Of a DNA stretch of 64,000 bases, positions 52,109-60,813 are shown piece after piece (the stretch's first letter is position 1; each line of letters starts with the position of its first letter). The notes under the pieces were generated by a model. The model saw only the letters and a program-made list of their open reading frames with translations, was not told where the DNA came from and searched no databases. This stretch comes from Mucilaginibacter sp. Bleaf8. Lineage in GTDB: Bacteria; Bacteroidota; Bacteroidia; Sphingobacteriales; Sphingobacteriaceae. The translations under genes were made by a program, and so were the position numbers. The stretch lies in assembly GCF_018390515.1 (NCBI RefSeq), contig NZ_JAHBBK010000003.1:434001-498000 (forward strand). Reading direction: 5' to 3'.

Positions 52109-53668
52109 TTACTCTGCTACGATGAATGAGTTGCTGAATTTAGATCCATCCGGATAATAACCCTCAATGATCATCTGACCACGTTTCAGGTTAGTGATGG
52201 CTTTATCAATATCACCAACGCCGTTGATAGGCTGTTTGTTGATGCTGGTAATGATAGAACCTACCGGAATTTCATAGCTTTCAAAGAAACCACCGCCGCG
52301 AACCTGGGTTACCACTACGCCTGATGGGATGTGGAACTTGCTTTTTTGTGCAGGGCTCAATGGCTGGAAGCTTGCACCCAGTTTGTTGTACAGCTCTTCG
52401 GCCGATTTTGAAACTGCTGCTGTGCGGTTACTAGCCGGCACATCACCTTTCAGGGTTACGGTAAAGTTCTTTTCGCTACCGTTGCGTAACACAGTCAGGT
52501 TAATTTTATCGCCAGGGTGCAAACGGCCTACGCGCTCTTGCAGGTCTGATGATTCATAAACCGGGTTGCCTTCAACTTTGGTAATAATGTCGCCTTTTTG
52601 TAAGCCGGCTGCAGCAGCGCCGCCACCTTGTACCAGGTCGTTTACATATAAACCGGTGCTGCGGCTTGCTTTTAATTCGGTAGCGTTATCAGGGTTCAAT
52701 TCTACAAAGTTTACACCGATGTAACCGCGTTTTACCGAACCGTATTTTTCCAAATCGTTCAATACTTTTTTAGCCAGGTTAACCGGTACAGCAAAGCCAT
52801 AACCTTCGTATGAACCGGTGTGTGATGCAATAGCTGAGTTGATACCAATCAGCTCGCCTTTGGTGTTCACCAGCGCACCACCACTGTTACCAGGGTTAAT
52901 AGCCGCATCAGTTTGAATGAACGACTCAATAGCCTTATTTAAACGTGGCTGTTGCTGCTGATAGCTGCTGCGACCAAATGGGTTGCTGTCCTCATCGTTA
53001 TCTTCGCTGCCGATGATACCAATATTACGGCCTTTAGCGCTCACAATACCGGCTGTAACGGTTGAGTTCAGGTTAAAAGGGTTACCTACTGCCAGTACCC
53101 ATTCGCCCACCCGTACATCGTCTGAGTTACCTAATTTTACAATAGGCAGGTTGGTGGCAGTTACTTTAATCAGCGCCAGGTCGGTGCTTGGGTCGGTACC
53201 AATTACTTTAGCCTGCAATACGCGGTGATCGTTTGTGGTAACTTCCACTTTGCTGGCATTGGCTACTACGTGGTTGTTGGTTACGATATAACCATCGGTT
53301 GAGATAATTACACCCGAACCTGATGCTCGTTGAGGTGTGCGTTGCTGCGGGCGCACACGCTGACCGAACATTTCACCGAACATGTCCTGAAACGGATCGC
53401 GGCTGCCGCCTTGGTTAGATGAGGCTGCATAAGTAGTACGTATATATACCACTGCCGGCGTTACTGCTGCTGCTGCCTGGGTAAAATCAACATCGCCTGC
53501 TGATGATACAATATTGCCTGTATTGCTGCGGTTGCTGGCAAAGTACACTTTCTGGCGGTCTTCGAAAGACAGGCCCTCAAGCGGGTCTTTTTCAAACACC
53601 TTGTAGGTGCCCAGTGCCATTGCGCCGCCCACAAAGGCTGTTAACAATGTTAAACCAACTTTCTTCAT
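52109..53668 (-). CDS. DegP/HtrA-type serine protease with two PDZ domains
   Basis: A 519-residue periplasmic protease-chaperone with a signal anchor (VGLTLLTAFVGGAMALGTY). Catalytic His in IVTNNHVVA, Asp in STDLALIKV and Ser in INPGNSGGALVN are in the normal order. Two PDZ domains follow (RGYIGVNF to about residue 400, then a shorter one around GVVVTQVRGGGFFES). A Gly/Gln/Arg-rich linker (RPQQRTPQR) lies before the protease domain. It degrades or refolds misfolded envelope proteins. A TAAATTTG promoter precedes it. Confidence 0.95.
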   Translation of the reverse strand: MKKVGLTLLTAFVGGAMALGTYKVFEKDPLEGLSFEDRQKVYFASNRSNTGNIVSSAGDVDFTQAAAAVTPAVVYIRTTYAASSNQGGSRDPFQDMFGEMFGQRVRPQQRTPQRASGSGVIISTDGYIVTNNHVVANASKVEVTTNDHRVLQAKVIGTDPSTDLALIKVTATNLPIVKLGNSDDVRVGEWVLAVGNPFNLNSTVTAGIVSAKGRNIGIIGSEDNDEDSNPFGRSSYQQQQPRLNKAIESFIQTDAAINPGNSGGALVNTKGELIGINSAIASHTGSYEGYGFAVPVNLAKKVLNDLEKYGSVKRGYIGVNFVELNPDNATELKASRSTGLYVNDLVQGGGAAAAGLQKGDIITKVEGNPVYESSDLQERVGRLHPGDKINLTVLRNGSEKNFTVTLKGDVPASNRTAAVSKSAEELYNKLGASFQPLSPAQKSKFHIPSGVVVTQVRGGGFFESYEIPVGSIITSINKQPINGVGDIDKAITNLKRGQMIIEGYYPDGSKFSNSFIVAE

Positions 53669-53709
53669 ATGTTTATTTATCTTCTTTTTACTTGGTTACT
53701 TATTACTTT

Positions 53710-53741
53710 CAAATTTAATACCATATAGACTATATGAACAA
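53710..53741 (-). promoter_or_regulatory. Bacteroidota-type promoter for the HtrA gene
   Basis: On the minus strand TTG (complement of 53739-53741) and TAAATTTG (complement of 53710-53717), spacer 21 bp, about 40 bases before the ATG at 53668. Confidence 0.55.
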
Positions 53742-53841
53742 TAAGAAGTTATCAGCATTTTTGTTAAAAAATGTTAAAAGCCCGGTAACTGCTTAATTCC
53801 TATTGTTACGTAGTGTTGCGGTGCTGTAATGTAAACGACAA

Positions 53842-54627
53842 ATGAAGCTCCAATTTTATAAATACCAGGGTGCCGGTAACGATTTTATTTTGTTAGACAA
53901 TCGTACTGCTAATATAGACCACCATAACCCACAGTTAATCAGCAGATTGTGCGACAGGCGTTTTGGTATTGGCGGCGACGGGTTGATGCTGCTGCAAAAC
54001 CGCGAGGGTTATGATTTTGAAATGGTGTATTATAACTCCGATGGTCAGCCCAGCAGCATGTGCGGTAATGGTGGCCGCTGCATTGTAGCCTTTGCAAAAT
54101 TTTTAAATGTGATTGGCAGCGAAGCTAACTTTTTGGCAGTTGATGGTCCGCATTATGCCAAAATTTCTGACTCGGGCGATTGGGTAAGTCTGCAAATGAT
54201 TGACGTTGATGCCGTTAGCCGCGATGAGGATGCTTATGTGTTAAATACTGGCTCGCCGCATTATGTACAGCTTACTACCGGTTTGGCTGATAAAGACGTA
54301 TACACCGAAGGGCACAGCATCCGCAATAATACCACCTATGCTGCCCAGGGCATCAATGTAAACTTTGTAGAGCCTATGGACAAGGGCTATTTTGTGCGCA
54401 CGTATGAGCGCGGCGTGGAGGATGAAACTTATGCCTGCGGCACCGGTGTTACTGCGGTGGCCCTGGCTATGGCGCAAGCCAACAATCAAACAGGTACGGT
54501 AAGCACCCCTATCAAAGTGTTAGGTGGTAACCTGAATATTCGCTTTGACTATGATGGCGCTCAGTTTACAAATATCTTTTTGGAAGGCCCGGCGGTGAGG
54601 GTCTTTAGTGGTGAGATTGAAGTTTAA
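53842..54627 (+). CDS. dapF: Diaminopimelate epimerase
   Basis: A 261-residue cofactor-free epimerase with the two catalytic cysteines: Cys74 in SSMCGNGGRC and Cys199 in YACGTGVTAVA. KYQGAGNDFILLDN near the start is the substrate-binding element. It converts LL- to meso-diaminopimelate for lysine and peptidoglycan synthesis. Length is normal. The next gene follows after 18 bases. Confidence 0.96.
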   Translation: MKLQFYKYQGAGNDFILLDNRTANIDHHNPQLISRLCDRRFGIGGDGLMLLQNREGYDFEMVYYNSDGQPSSMCGNGGRCIVAFAKFLNVIGSEANFLAVDGPHYAKISDSGDWVSLQMIDVDAVSRDEDAYVLNTGSPHYVQLTTGLADKDVYTEGHSIRNNTTYAAQGINVNFVEPMDKGYFVRTYERGVEDETYACGTGVTAVALAMAQANNQTGTVSTPIKVLGGNLNIRFDYDGAQFTNIFLEGPAVRVFSGEIEV

Positions 54628-54645
54628 ATAAAATCTAATATACAG

Positions 54646-55398
54646 ATGGCGGTCGTTTATATACTTTTTACCATATCTATCCTTTCAATGGCTTTATGTC
54701 TTTTTATAGTAAAAGTGCAAAAGAACGTTAAAAGGCAGCAAAAGATTCTCTTAGATAAGCTGACTACAGATGGGATAAGATTTGATTTGCTTATACAGGA
54801 CAAGCTCAACCTCATGGGCATTGATGAGAAAAAGCAATTGTTAGTAATTGTTAAAACAGTGGCTAATTCACTCAATATTCTGGACACACAAACCAGTATT
54901 ATCAGGTTGAAATTCTCAGATTTGCATGATGTTAAAATTCTTAGAGATGAAGAGCTATCTAGAGAAACGAAATTACAACGTGGATTGTTTAGAGTAGTAA
55001 TAAAAGCTCAGAAAGTAAGGGATATAAATGCGGTGGCAATAAAAATTGTTACAGATGATGTTGCCAACCCTGAAATCTTGTATCAGTTCGATGCTATAAA
55101 GCCTGTTTCAAAGGCTCTTGAAGAAGCCAGCAAGTGGCATAGGGCAGTACAGATTGCGATTGAAAGGGGTGGAACGCATATGGCATCAAGTAATAAAAGT
55201 ATTTTAACTTCAAGTATTCAGGGTAACTATAACCTGGCAATAGATGACCATGAAAGCACATATAACCATGTAAGGAGTGATAATACAATGGACAGGGCAG
55301 AGGAGTTGCTGAAATTGCATGAATTGAAAGAGAAGGGAATTCTTACAACAGACGAATTTGAAGATCAAAAAAAGAAAATTTTAAGTCGGGCGTATTAA
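54646..55398 (+). CDS. SHOCT-domain protein with N-terminal membrane helix
   Basis: A 250-residue protein. One membrane helix (VYILFTISILSMALCLFIV, residues ~4-22) is followed by a cytoplasmic alpha/beta region with no recognised family and a C-terminal SHOCT segment (ELLKLHELKEKGILTTDEFE, residues ~221-240, ending KKKILSRAY). SHOCT is a short oligomerisation-type helical domain. The gene is AT-richer than dapF, so the pairing may be recent. Terminator behind it. Confidence 0.8.
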   Translation: MAVVYILFTISILSMALCLFIVKVQKNVKRQQKILLDKLTTDGIRFDLLIQDKLNLMGIDEKKQLLVIVKTVANSLNILDTQTSIIRLKFSDLHDVKILRDEELSRETKLQRGLFRVVIKAQKVRDINAVAIKIVTDDVANPEILYQFDAIKPVSKALEEASKWHRAVQIAIERGGTHMASSNKSILTSSIQGNYNLAIDDHESTYNHVRSDNTMDRAEELLKLHELKEKGILTTDEFEDQKKKILSRAY

Positions 55399-55489
55399 GA
55401 TACTATTTAAGTATTCTAATTTAAAGATATAGCTCAGATACAAAACGCCTTCAAAATCAGTTTTTGATGATGTTAGAAAAGATACACCC

Positions 55490-55530
55490 ATAACAAGAAA
55501 AGCCCGCATTTAGCGGGCTTTTCTTGTTAT
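55490..55530. terminator. Bidirectional terminator between SHOCT gene and pdhB
   Basis: Perfect 18-bp inverted repeat (ATAACAAGAAAAGCCCGC and its complement) with loop ATTTA, between convergent genes. Confidence 0.88.
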
Positions 55531-55539
55531 GGGTTGCAA

Positions 55540-56523
55540 TTACTTGGTTACGTACATTACTTCTTTCACTGCTTTAATCACTCTTTCAGGATTTGGCAGG
55601 TATTCAGCAATCAGGGTAGGTGCGTATGGCAGTGGCACGTCGCCACCTGTTACACGCAGTACCGGAGCGTCCAGGTAATCAAATGCATCTTTTTGTACTT
55701 TGAAAGCAACCTCGGTTGAGATAGAAGCCAACGGCCAGCTTTCTTCTACAAATACCATGCGGTTGGTTTTCTTAACCGATTCAATTACGGTAGCGTAATC
55801 AATAGGGCGTACGGTACGCAGGTCGATCACCTCGGCGTTGATACCTTCTTTTTCCAGTTCGGCTGCAGCAGCGTTAACCACTTTCATGATTTTACCAAAA
55901 CCTACCAATGTAACATCGGTACCTTGTTTGGTTACGGCAGCTTTACCTAATTCAATATAGTATTCTTCTTCTGGTACTTCACCTTTATCACCATACATCA
56001 ACTCCGATTCCATAAAGATAACCGGATCCGGATCCAAAATAGAAGATTTTAATAAACCTTTAGCATCATAAGGATTTGACGGAACCACCACTTTTAAGCC
56101 CGGGCAGTTAGCATACCAGTTTTCAAAACACTGGCTGTGCTGCGAGCTTAGCATACCTGCGTTACCGGTTGGGCCACGGAATACGATTGGCACCGAGAAC
56201 TGGCCACCGCTCATGCTCATCATTTTGGCAGCTGCGTTGATCACCTGATCGATAGCTACTAATGAGAAGTTGAAGGTCATGAACTCGATGATAGGGCGCA
56301 GGCCGTTCATTGCCGAGCCAATACCAATGCCGGCAAAGCCCAGCTCAGAGATAGGGGTGTCAATTATACGTTTGGCACCAAACTCATCCAGCATGCCCTG
56401 ACTTACTTTGTAAGCGCCGTTATACTCGGCTACTTCTTCACCCATCAGGTATATATTTCCATCCTTGCGCATCTCCTCGTTCATTGCTTCACGAAGCGCT
56501 TCTCTGAACTGTATTTCTCTCAT
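55540..56523 (-). CDS. pdhB: Pyruvate dehydrogenase E1 component, beta subunit
   Basis: A 327-residue transketolase-like subunit: MREIQFREALREAMNEEM start, MGEEVAEYNGAYKVSQGM, DTPISELGFAGIGIGSAMNG, in part, FRGPTGNAGM, and the C-terminal domain with EVIDLRTVRPIDYATV. With the alpha subunit it decarboxylates pyruvate using thiamine diphosphate. The alpha and E2 genes are not adjacent here. Identification as the pyruvate rather than branched-chain enzyme rests on the overall sequence look and is likely but not certain. A good promoter precedes it. Confidence 0.9.
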   Translation of the reverse strand: MREIQFREALREAMNEEMRKDGNIYLMGEEVAEYNGAYKVSQGMLDEFGAKRIIDTPISELGFAGIGIGSAMNGLRPIIEFMTFNFSLVAIDQVINAAAKMMSMSGGQFSVPIVFRGPTGNAGMLSSQHSQCFENWYANCPGLKVVVPSNPYDAKGLLKSSILDPDPVIFMESELMYGDKGEVPEEEYYIELGKAAVTKQGTDVTLVGFGKIMKVVNAAAAELEKEGINAEVIDLRTVRPIDYATVIESVKKTNRMVFVEESWPLASISTEVAFKVQKDAFDYLDAPVLRVTGGDVPLPYAPTLIAEYLPNPERVIKAVKEVMYVTK

Positions 56524-56554
56524 TATGTATAATGTAAATGAAAATTTTTCGAGG

Positions 56555-56584
56555 CAAATATAGTTAATGCATCATTAAAAACAA
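56555..56584 (-). promoter_or_regulatory. Bacteroidota-type promoter for pdhB
   Basis: On the minus strand TTG (complement of 56582-56584) and TATATTTG (complement of 56555-56562), spacer 19 bp, about 30 bases before the ATG at 56523. Confidence 0.6.
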
Positions 56585-56698
56585 CCAGCCGCAGGGTATA
56601 TAAATATTGTTACTTAAAATTTATGTTTTGAAAACGGACCACTGCTGCAATAAGCTGCAAAACTTGCTTAATTTGGCGCCGATCAATTAGCCTTATCT

Positions 56699-58627
56699 AT
56701 GAAACTCATCTCTATCAAAACGCTTACCGTTGGAACCCGCGATGTGCTCAGGCGTTTTCCGTTCGAAGTTTTGTTTGCCCTGATTGGCTGCATAGCGGCT
56801 ACCAGTAAGGTAGAGCTCAATAACCTGAGCCTGCATACCGAAAGCTGGTGCTGGCGTATGATAATGACCGCCAACCTGGGCTTTCTGCTCAGCCTGTCGG
56901 CCACGCTGTTTAGCGAAAGTAAAAGGCTTGCTAAAGGGCAGAAGTTAGGTTTGCGTTTGGCCGCGGCAGCGCTGGCCGTTGTGCTTATGTATGCCGTTAA
57001 CCCCTATGAGCGGAGTGCCGATGTGATCCGTTTTTTCCTTATCAGTCTGGCTTTTCACCTGCTTGTTTCTTTTGCGGCTTTTACCGGCAGGGGGGCAGTG
57101 CAAGGCTTTTGGCAGTTTAATAAAAACCTGTTTCTGCGTTTCCTCACCAGCGTTTTGTATAGTGTGGTGCTTTACGCCGGTTTGTCGGCGGCTATAGCGG
57201 CCCTGAACTTTCTGTTCGGGTTTAAATTTGAGTGGGATACGTTCAGCGTGCTGTGGATATGGATAGCCGGCCTGTTCAATACGCTGTTTTTCCTAGCCGG
57301 TGTACCGGCCAGCTACGGCGAACCGGATGCCGATGAGGCCTACCCTAAAGGATTAAAAATATTTACCCAGTTTGTGCTTATTCCGCTGGCCACAGTTTAT
57401 GTGCTCATTTTGCTGGCTTATGAGGTAAAGATATTGTTGCAATGGAGCCTGCCCAAGGGTTTAGTATCCAGTTTGATTTTGGGTTATGCTGTTTTTGGTA
57501 TACTGGCCCTGTTGCTGGTTTACCCGATACGTGAGCAGCAGGATAATAAATGGATTAAAACGTATGCCCGCAGTTTTTACTTTTTGCTGCTGCCTTTGCT
57601 GGTACTGTTGTTTTTGGCTGTAGGTGCACGTGTGTTTAAATATGGCATTACCGAATACCGGTACTTTTTAATTGTGCTGGCCTTTTGGCTGTTGTTTATT
57701 AGTCTTTATTTTTTGCTGTCGCAACGGCAAAACATCAAACTCATACCGGTTACCTTGTGTGTTTTAACACTGCTAACCATATATGGGCCACAGAGCGCTT
57801 TCTATACTGCTACCTTTTCACAGCGGCAAATTTTAGAAAAGATAATGATTAAAAATAGCGCCTACAGTAATGGTTTGCTGCTGCCGGTGGATAGCAATAA
57901 GATAAGTGATAAAGATGGCGAGAGAGCTGTAAGTACCCTTGCTTTTTTAATTAAACACGATGATTTAACCACATTGCAGCCTTACTTTAAACAGGATTTA
58001 CAACAGGTAAGCGATTCATTAAGCAAGCTGAAGAGTAAATGGCGCGAAACAATGGATATGAGCCGCTACGAATTACTGGATGTAAAAATCAACTGGGCAA
58101 AACAGCAGCTGCATTTAAACAAGTTTTTAGGGCTTGAGTGGACTACCCCCTTGAGCGATACGACTGTGGCCATCGAAAGCAGCTGGAGTTTAAGAGTACA
58201 GAACAGCGAAGTAACCCAGGTAAGCGGATATGATTATGAGTTTGCGTTGAATTATAATACCATAAAACCCGACACCGTGCAGAACGATACGACGTTTTAC
58301 ACACTCCGGCAGGGCAACGTCAGTCAGATTTCAACGCCTGATAATGCGTGTATTATAACTATAGGAAAACAATACGCCACCTTTAAGCCCCAGCTTATTT
58401 TAGATAGCCTGATTAATCAGGATGAGGTACTTAAGAAGTATCCGCACGATAAAAAAAATGGTACGCCAAACGTATACGAAATACCTTCGGAGATGCTCAC
58501 TAATGTACAAGCTGTTGGCAAACACAAGGTAGCGTTCCGGCTAACCAATATTAATTTTGAAAGAGATGAAAAGACACACCGCAACCGGATCAATTACCTG
58601 AATGGGATATTTTTGATTAAGTGGTAA
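56699..58627 (+). CDS. DUF4153 membrane protein
   Basis: A 642-residue protein with about ten to twelve hydrophobic segments in residues ~20-390 and a soluble C-terminal half (from ~395 onward). It matches DUF4153 in layout (ANLGFLLSLSATLFSES, VNPYERSADVIRFFL, LYAGLSAAIAALNFLFG). Function unknown; some family members have been linked to regulation of, or signalling in, the envelope, but nothing here shows it. Divergent from pdhB. Confidence 0.85.
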   Translation: MKLISIKTLTVGTRDVLRRFPFEVLFALIGCIAATSKVELNNLSLHTESWCWRMIMTANLGFLLSLSATLFSESKRLAKGQKLGLRLAAAALAVVLMYAVNPYERSADVIRFFLISLAFHLLVSFAAFTGRGAVQGFWQFNKNLFLRFLTSVLYSVVLYAGLSAAIAALNFLFGFKFEWDTFSVLWIWIAGLFNTLFFLAGVPASYGEPDADEAYPKGLKIFTQFVLIPLATVYVLILLAYEVKILLQWSLPKGLVSSLILGYAVFGILALLLVYPIREQQDNKWIKTYARSFYFLLLPLLVLLFLAVGARVFKYGITEYRYFLIVLAFWLLFISLYFLLSQRQNIKLIPVTLCVLTLLTIYGPQSAFYTATFSQRQILEKIMIKNSAYSNGLLLPVDSNKISDKDGERAVSTLAFLIKHDDLTTLQPYFKQDLQQVSDSLSKLKSKWRETMDMSRYELLDVKINWAKQQLHLNKFLGLEWTTPLSDTTVAIESSWSLRVQNSEVTQVSGYDYEFALNYNTIKPDTVQNDTTFYTLRQGNVSQISTPDNACIITIGKQYATFKPQLILDSLINQDEVLKKYPHDKKNGTPNVYEIPSEMLTNVQAVGKHKVAFRLTNINFERDEKTHRNRINYLNGIFLIKW

Positions 58628-58717
58628 TGTTGTAAAATGATAAGCAAGTGATTACCCACTGTCAATACGCTGAGCTTAGCGTATGAAGCGATAAGACGAC
58701 TCACTAAAACTAGTAAC

Positions 58718-58755
58718 AAACAAAAGAAGCGGGCTTTAACCCGCTTCTTTTGTTT
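58718..58755. terminator. Bidirectional terminator after the DUF4153 gene
   Basis: Perfect 16-bp inverted repeat (AAACAAAAGAAGCGGG and its complement) with a six-base loop; it overlaps the last bases of the S8 peptidase gene. Confidence 0.88.
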
Positions 58756-60400
58756 AATTTTTTCTTTCTCCTTTAATCTTCCCCGCTATCAGTACCGCAT
58801 CATAGGCGTTTACAATGCCACCGGTTTTGCTTAAAGTGGTAAAATCAACCTTGTCGGTTTTGCTGCCGGGCTTGAGTACCATACGGCCTTTAAGCGGCCG
58901 GGCCGATTGCATAATAACCTGCTTTAACTGGCGGGCGCTCAAAGTTGGATAATATTCCAGCAGCAGGGCGGCAACGCCGGCCGTAATGGGCGATGCAAAG
59001 CTGGTGCCGTCGGCCGTGTTAAACTCGGCATCTTTATCAACCGAAGTTACTTTTACGCCCGGTGCAAATACATCCACATTACGCTGGCCGTAATTGCTGA
59101 ACGAGCCAGCCAGGTTTTCGCCAAGGCGTGCACCCGAAGCCCCTACGCTAATCAGATTGTCGGCATCGGTAGCCGATCCATCTTCAAACTGATCGTTCGG
59201 GAATTGTGGTTTTACGTCCATATCCTGGTTGTCGTTACCGGCTGCCTGTACCAGCAATACATCATGCTGGGCTGCGTATTTAAAGGCATCATCTACCCAC
59301 TTTTTATGTGGCGACAGCTTTTTACCAAAGCTCATGTTGATGATTTTGGCACCGTTATCCACGGCATAGCGAATAGCATTGGCTATATCCTTGTCGTATT
59401 CATCGCCATTGGGTACCGCTTTAATGGCCATAATGCGCACATTGTCGGCCACACCGTCAACCCCATACTTGTTGCTGCGAATGGCGCCAATCAAACCCGC
59501 TACCCCGGTACCGTGCGATGCATCCTCAAATTTAAGCAGATTGTTGCCATAAGGCTTGCCGTCCCAAACGTTCGGGTCGTCGCCCACAATGCGCTTGCGT
59601 GCTTCCAGATCCGGATTGATGTCGTTATTCAGTTTGGCCAGATACTCGCTCAATTCTTTAATAATCTGAGCGCTGGTAGCCGAGGGGCCTTCTTCCTGCA
59701 TTACCATTTTCCACATATCGCGGCTTTGCGCTATGGTATCATTGGTGGTTTGCAGTTTACTGAGTGTTGGCAGTGTAAAGGTATCGTTTGCCTGCAGCTT
59801 CAACGCCCGTTTTACATAGCCGCTGGTTACAACCAGCACATTCATGAATTCCGAATATTGCTTAATTTCAGTAGCCGATTTGGCAATGGTTGAGTCGTAG
59901 GTCGTTTTTACAGTTTGCCAGTATGCAAATGCTTTCTTATCAGGAGCGGTAGCTTCAGTAAGCGGGGCGTATTCACTGCGCAGGCGGTTGTATTCGCGTA
60001 CTTCTTCGGTAGTTTCCGTAAAATCGCATTTGCCGCCCGGCCCGCCTAAAAAGTCCCAGCCGTGTATGTCGTCAACATAGCCGTTGTTGTCGTCGTCCTT
60101 GCCATTGCCGGGAATTTCTTTGGGATTGGTCCATAAAACAGACCGAAGGTCTTTTTGCAACGTATCAATACCGCTATCAATAGTAGCAACCACAACGGTT
60201 TTGCTTTTTTTACCTTTTAGTGCCAGGTAAGCTTTATGCAGGCTGATGCCGTAATAGCCATCAGTTTTTAAATCAAGTGTATGCCAGTTTTTAGGCGCTT
60301 CGGGCTGTACAGTGGCTGGTGCTTGTGCAGCTGCGGTAAAACTATAAAATAATGCGCCGCACAGCATATAAGGTATAAGGCGGATGTTAAGGTGTTTCAT
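58754..60400 (-). CDS. S8-family subtilisin-like protease with large insert, exported
   Basis: About 548 residues from ATG 60400 (MKHLNIRLIPYMLCGALFYS signal). The catalytic triad is Asp75 in VATIDSGID, His296 in SHGTGVAGL and Ser in GTSFASPITAG. Asp and His are ~220 residues apart instead of the few dozen usual for subtilisin; the insert (~residues 115-290) is mostly helical and charged, with an acidic DDDNNGYVDD element at its start that may bind calcium. An oxyanion Asn is present in VQAAGNDNQD. A role in extracellular protein breakdown or maturation is likely. Confidence 0.93.
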   Translation of the reverse strand: MKHLNIRLIPYMLCGALFYSFTAAAQAPATVQPEAPKNWHTLDLKTDGYYGISLHKAYLALKGKKSKTVVVATIDSGIDTLQKDLRSVLWTNPKEIPGNGKDDDNNGYVDDIHGWDFLGGPGGKCDFTETTEEVREYNRLRSEYAPLTEATAPDKKAFAYWQTVKTTYDSTIAKSATEIKQYSEFMNVLVVTSGYVKRALKLQANDTFTLPTLSKLQTTNDTIAQSRDMWKMVMQEEGPSATSAQIIKELSEYLAKLNNDINPDLEARKRIVGDDPNVWDGKPYGNNLLKFEDASHGTGVAGLIGAIRSNKYGVDGVADNVRIMAIKAVPNGDEYDKDIANAIRYAVDNGAKIINMSFGKKLSPHKKWVDDAFKYAAQHDVLLVQAAGNDNQDMDVKPQFPNDQFEDGSATDADNLISVGASGARLGENLAGSFSNYGQRNVDVFAPGVKVTSVDKDAEFNTADGTSFASPITAGVAALLLEYYPTLSARQLKQVIMQSARPLKGRMVLKPGSKTDKVDFTTLSKTGGIVNAYDAVLIAGKIKGERKN

Positions 60401-60813
60401 CAAAATTTAATTTCGCTGGCAAGATAATTACAAAAGCAGTTTAATTGTTTCTGTAAACGCTTAAATGCTGTAATAATTGCCTGCAGGCGGGATTAAAGTG
60501 TCGTGAAAAAAAGGCAATAATAGGAGGTGCAATTGTAGCGTTTATAGGAAAAGAGAAGGGGCTGCAATAATGGCAGATGACTATCAGTAAACAAAACATC
60601 ACACTGTAGTAAAAATAAGTTGTTACTACTTATCAACGCCCGTTTTGGGAGCCTATTCATTATCAATAAGTTGCTGAAAACTTATTAACACACCCTGTTT
60701 GTTGAAAACTTATTTACTCGCCGAAATCTTATTATTGTAACTTAAACACGGTTAGCGTTTTCATATTAGCGTACTTTTTGCTATATTGAAGTAGTAACTG
60801 TAAAAATGATTGA
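60401..60813. other. 413-bp divergent intergenic region with ATAAGT/ACTTAT sites
   Basis: No gene seen. Five half-sites lie in its middle: ATAAGT 60615-60620 with ACTTAT 60628-60633 (7-base spacer), ATAAGT 60666-60671 with ACTTAT 60680-60685 (8-base spacer; the full arms AATAAGTT/AACTTATT are perfect), and a lone ACTTAT at 60708-60713. They lie 100-200 bases before the TPR gene and look like operator sites. Confidence 0.5.

Noticed and set aside
60676..60714. Possible DnaA boxes (TTATTAACA, TTATCAACG)
   Set aside because: Each differs from TTATCCACA at two or more positions, no dnaA or dnaN gene is near, and the inverted ATAAGT pattern explains the similarity better.
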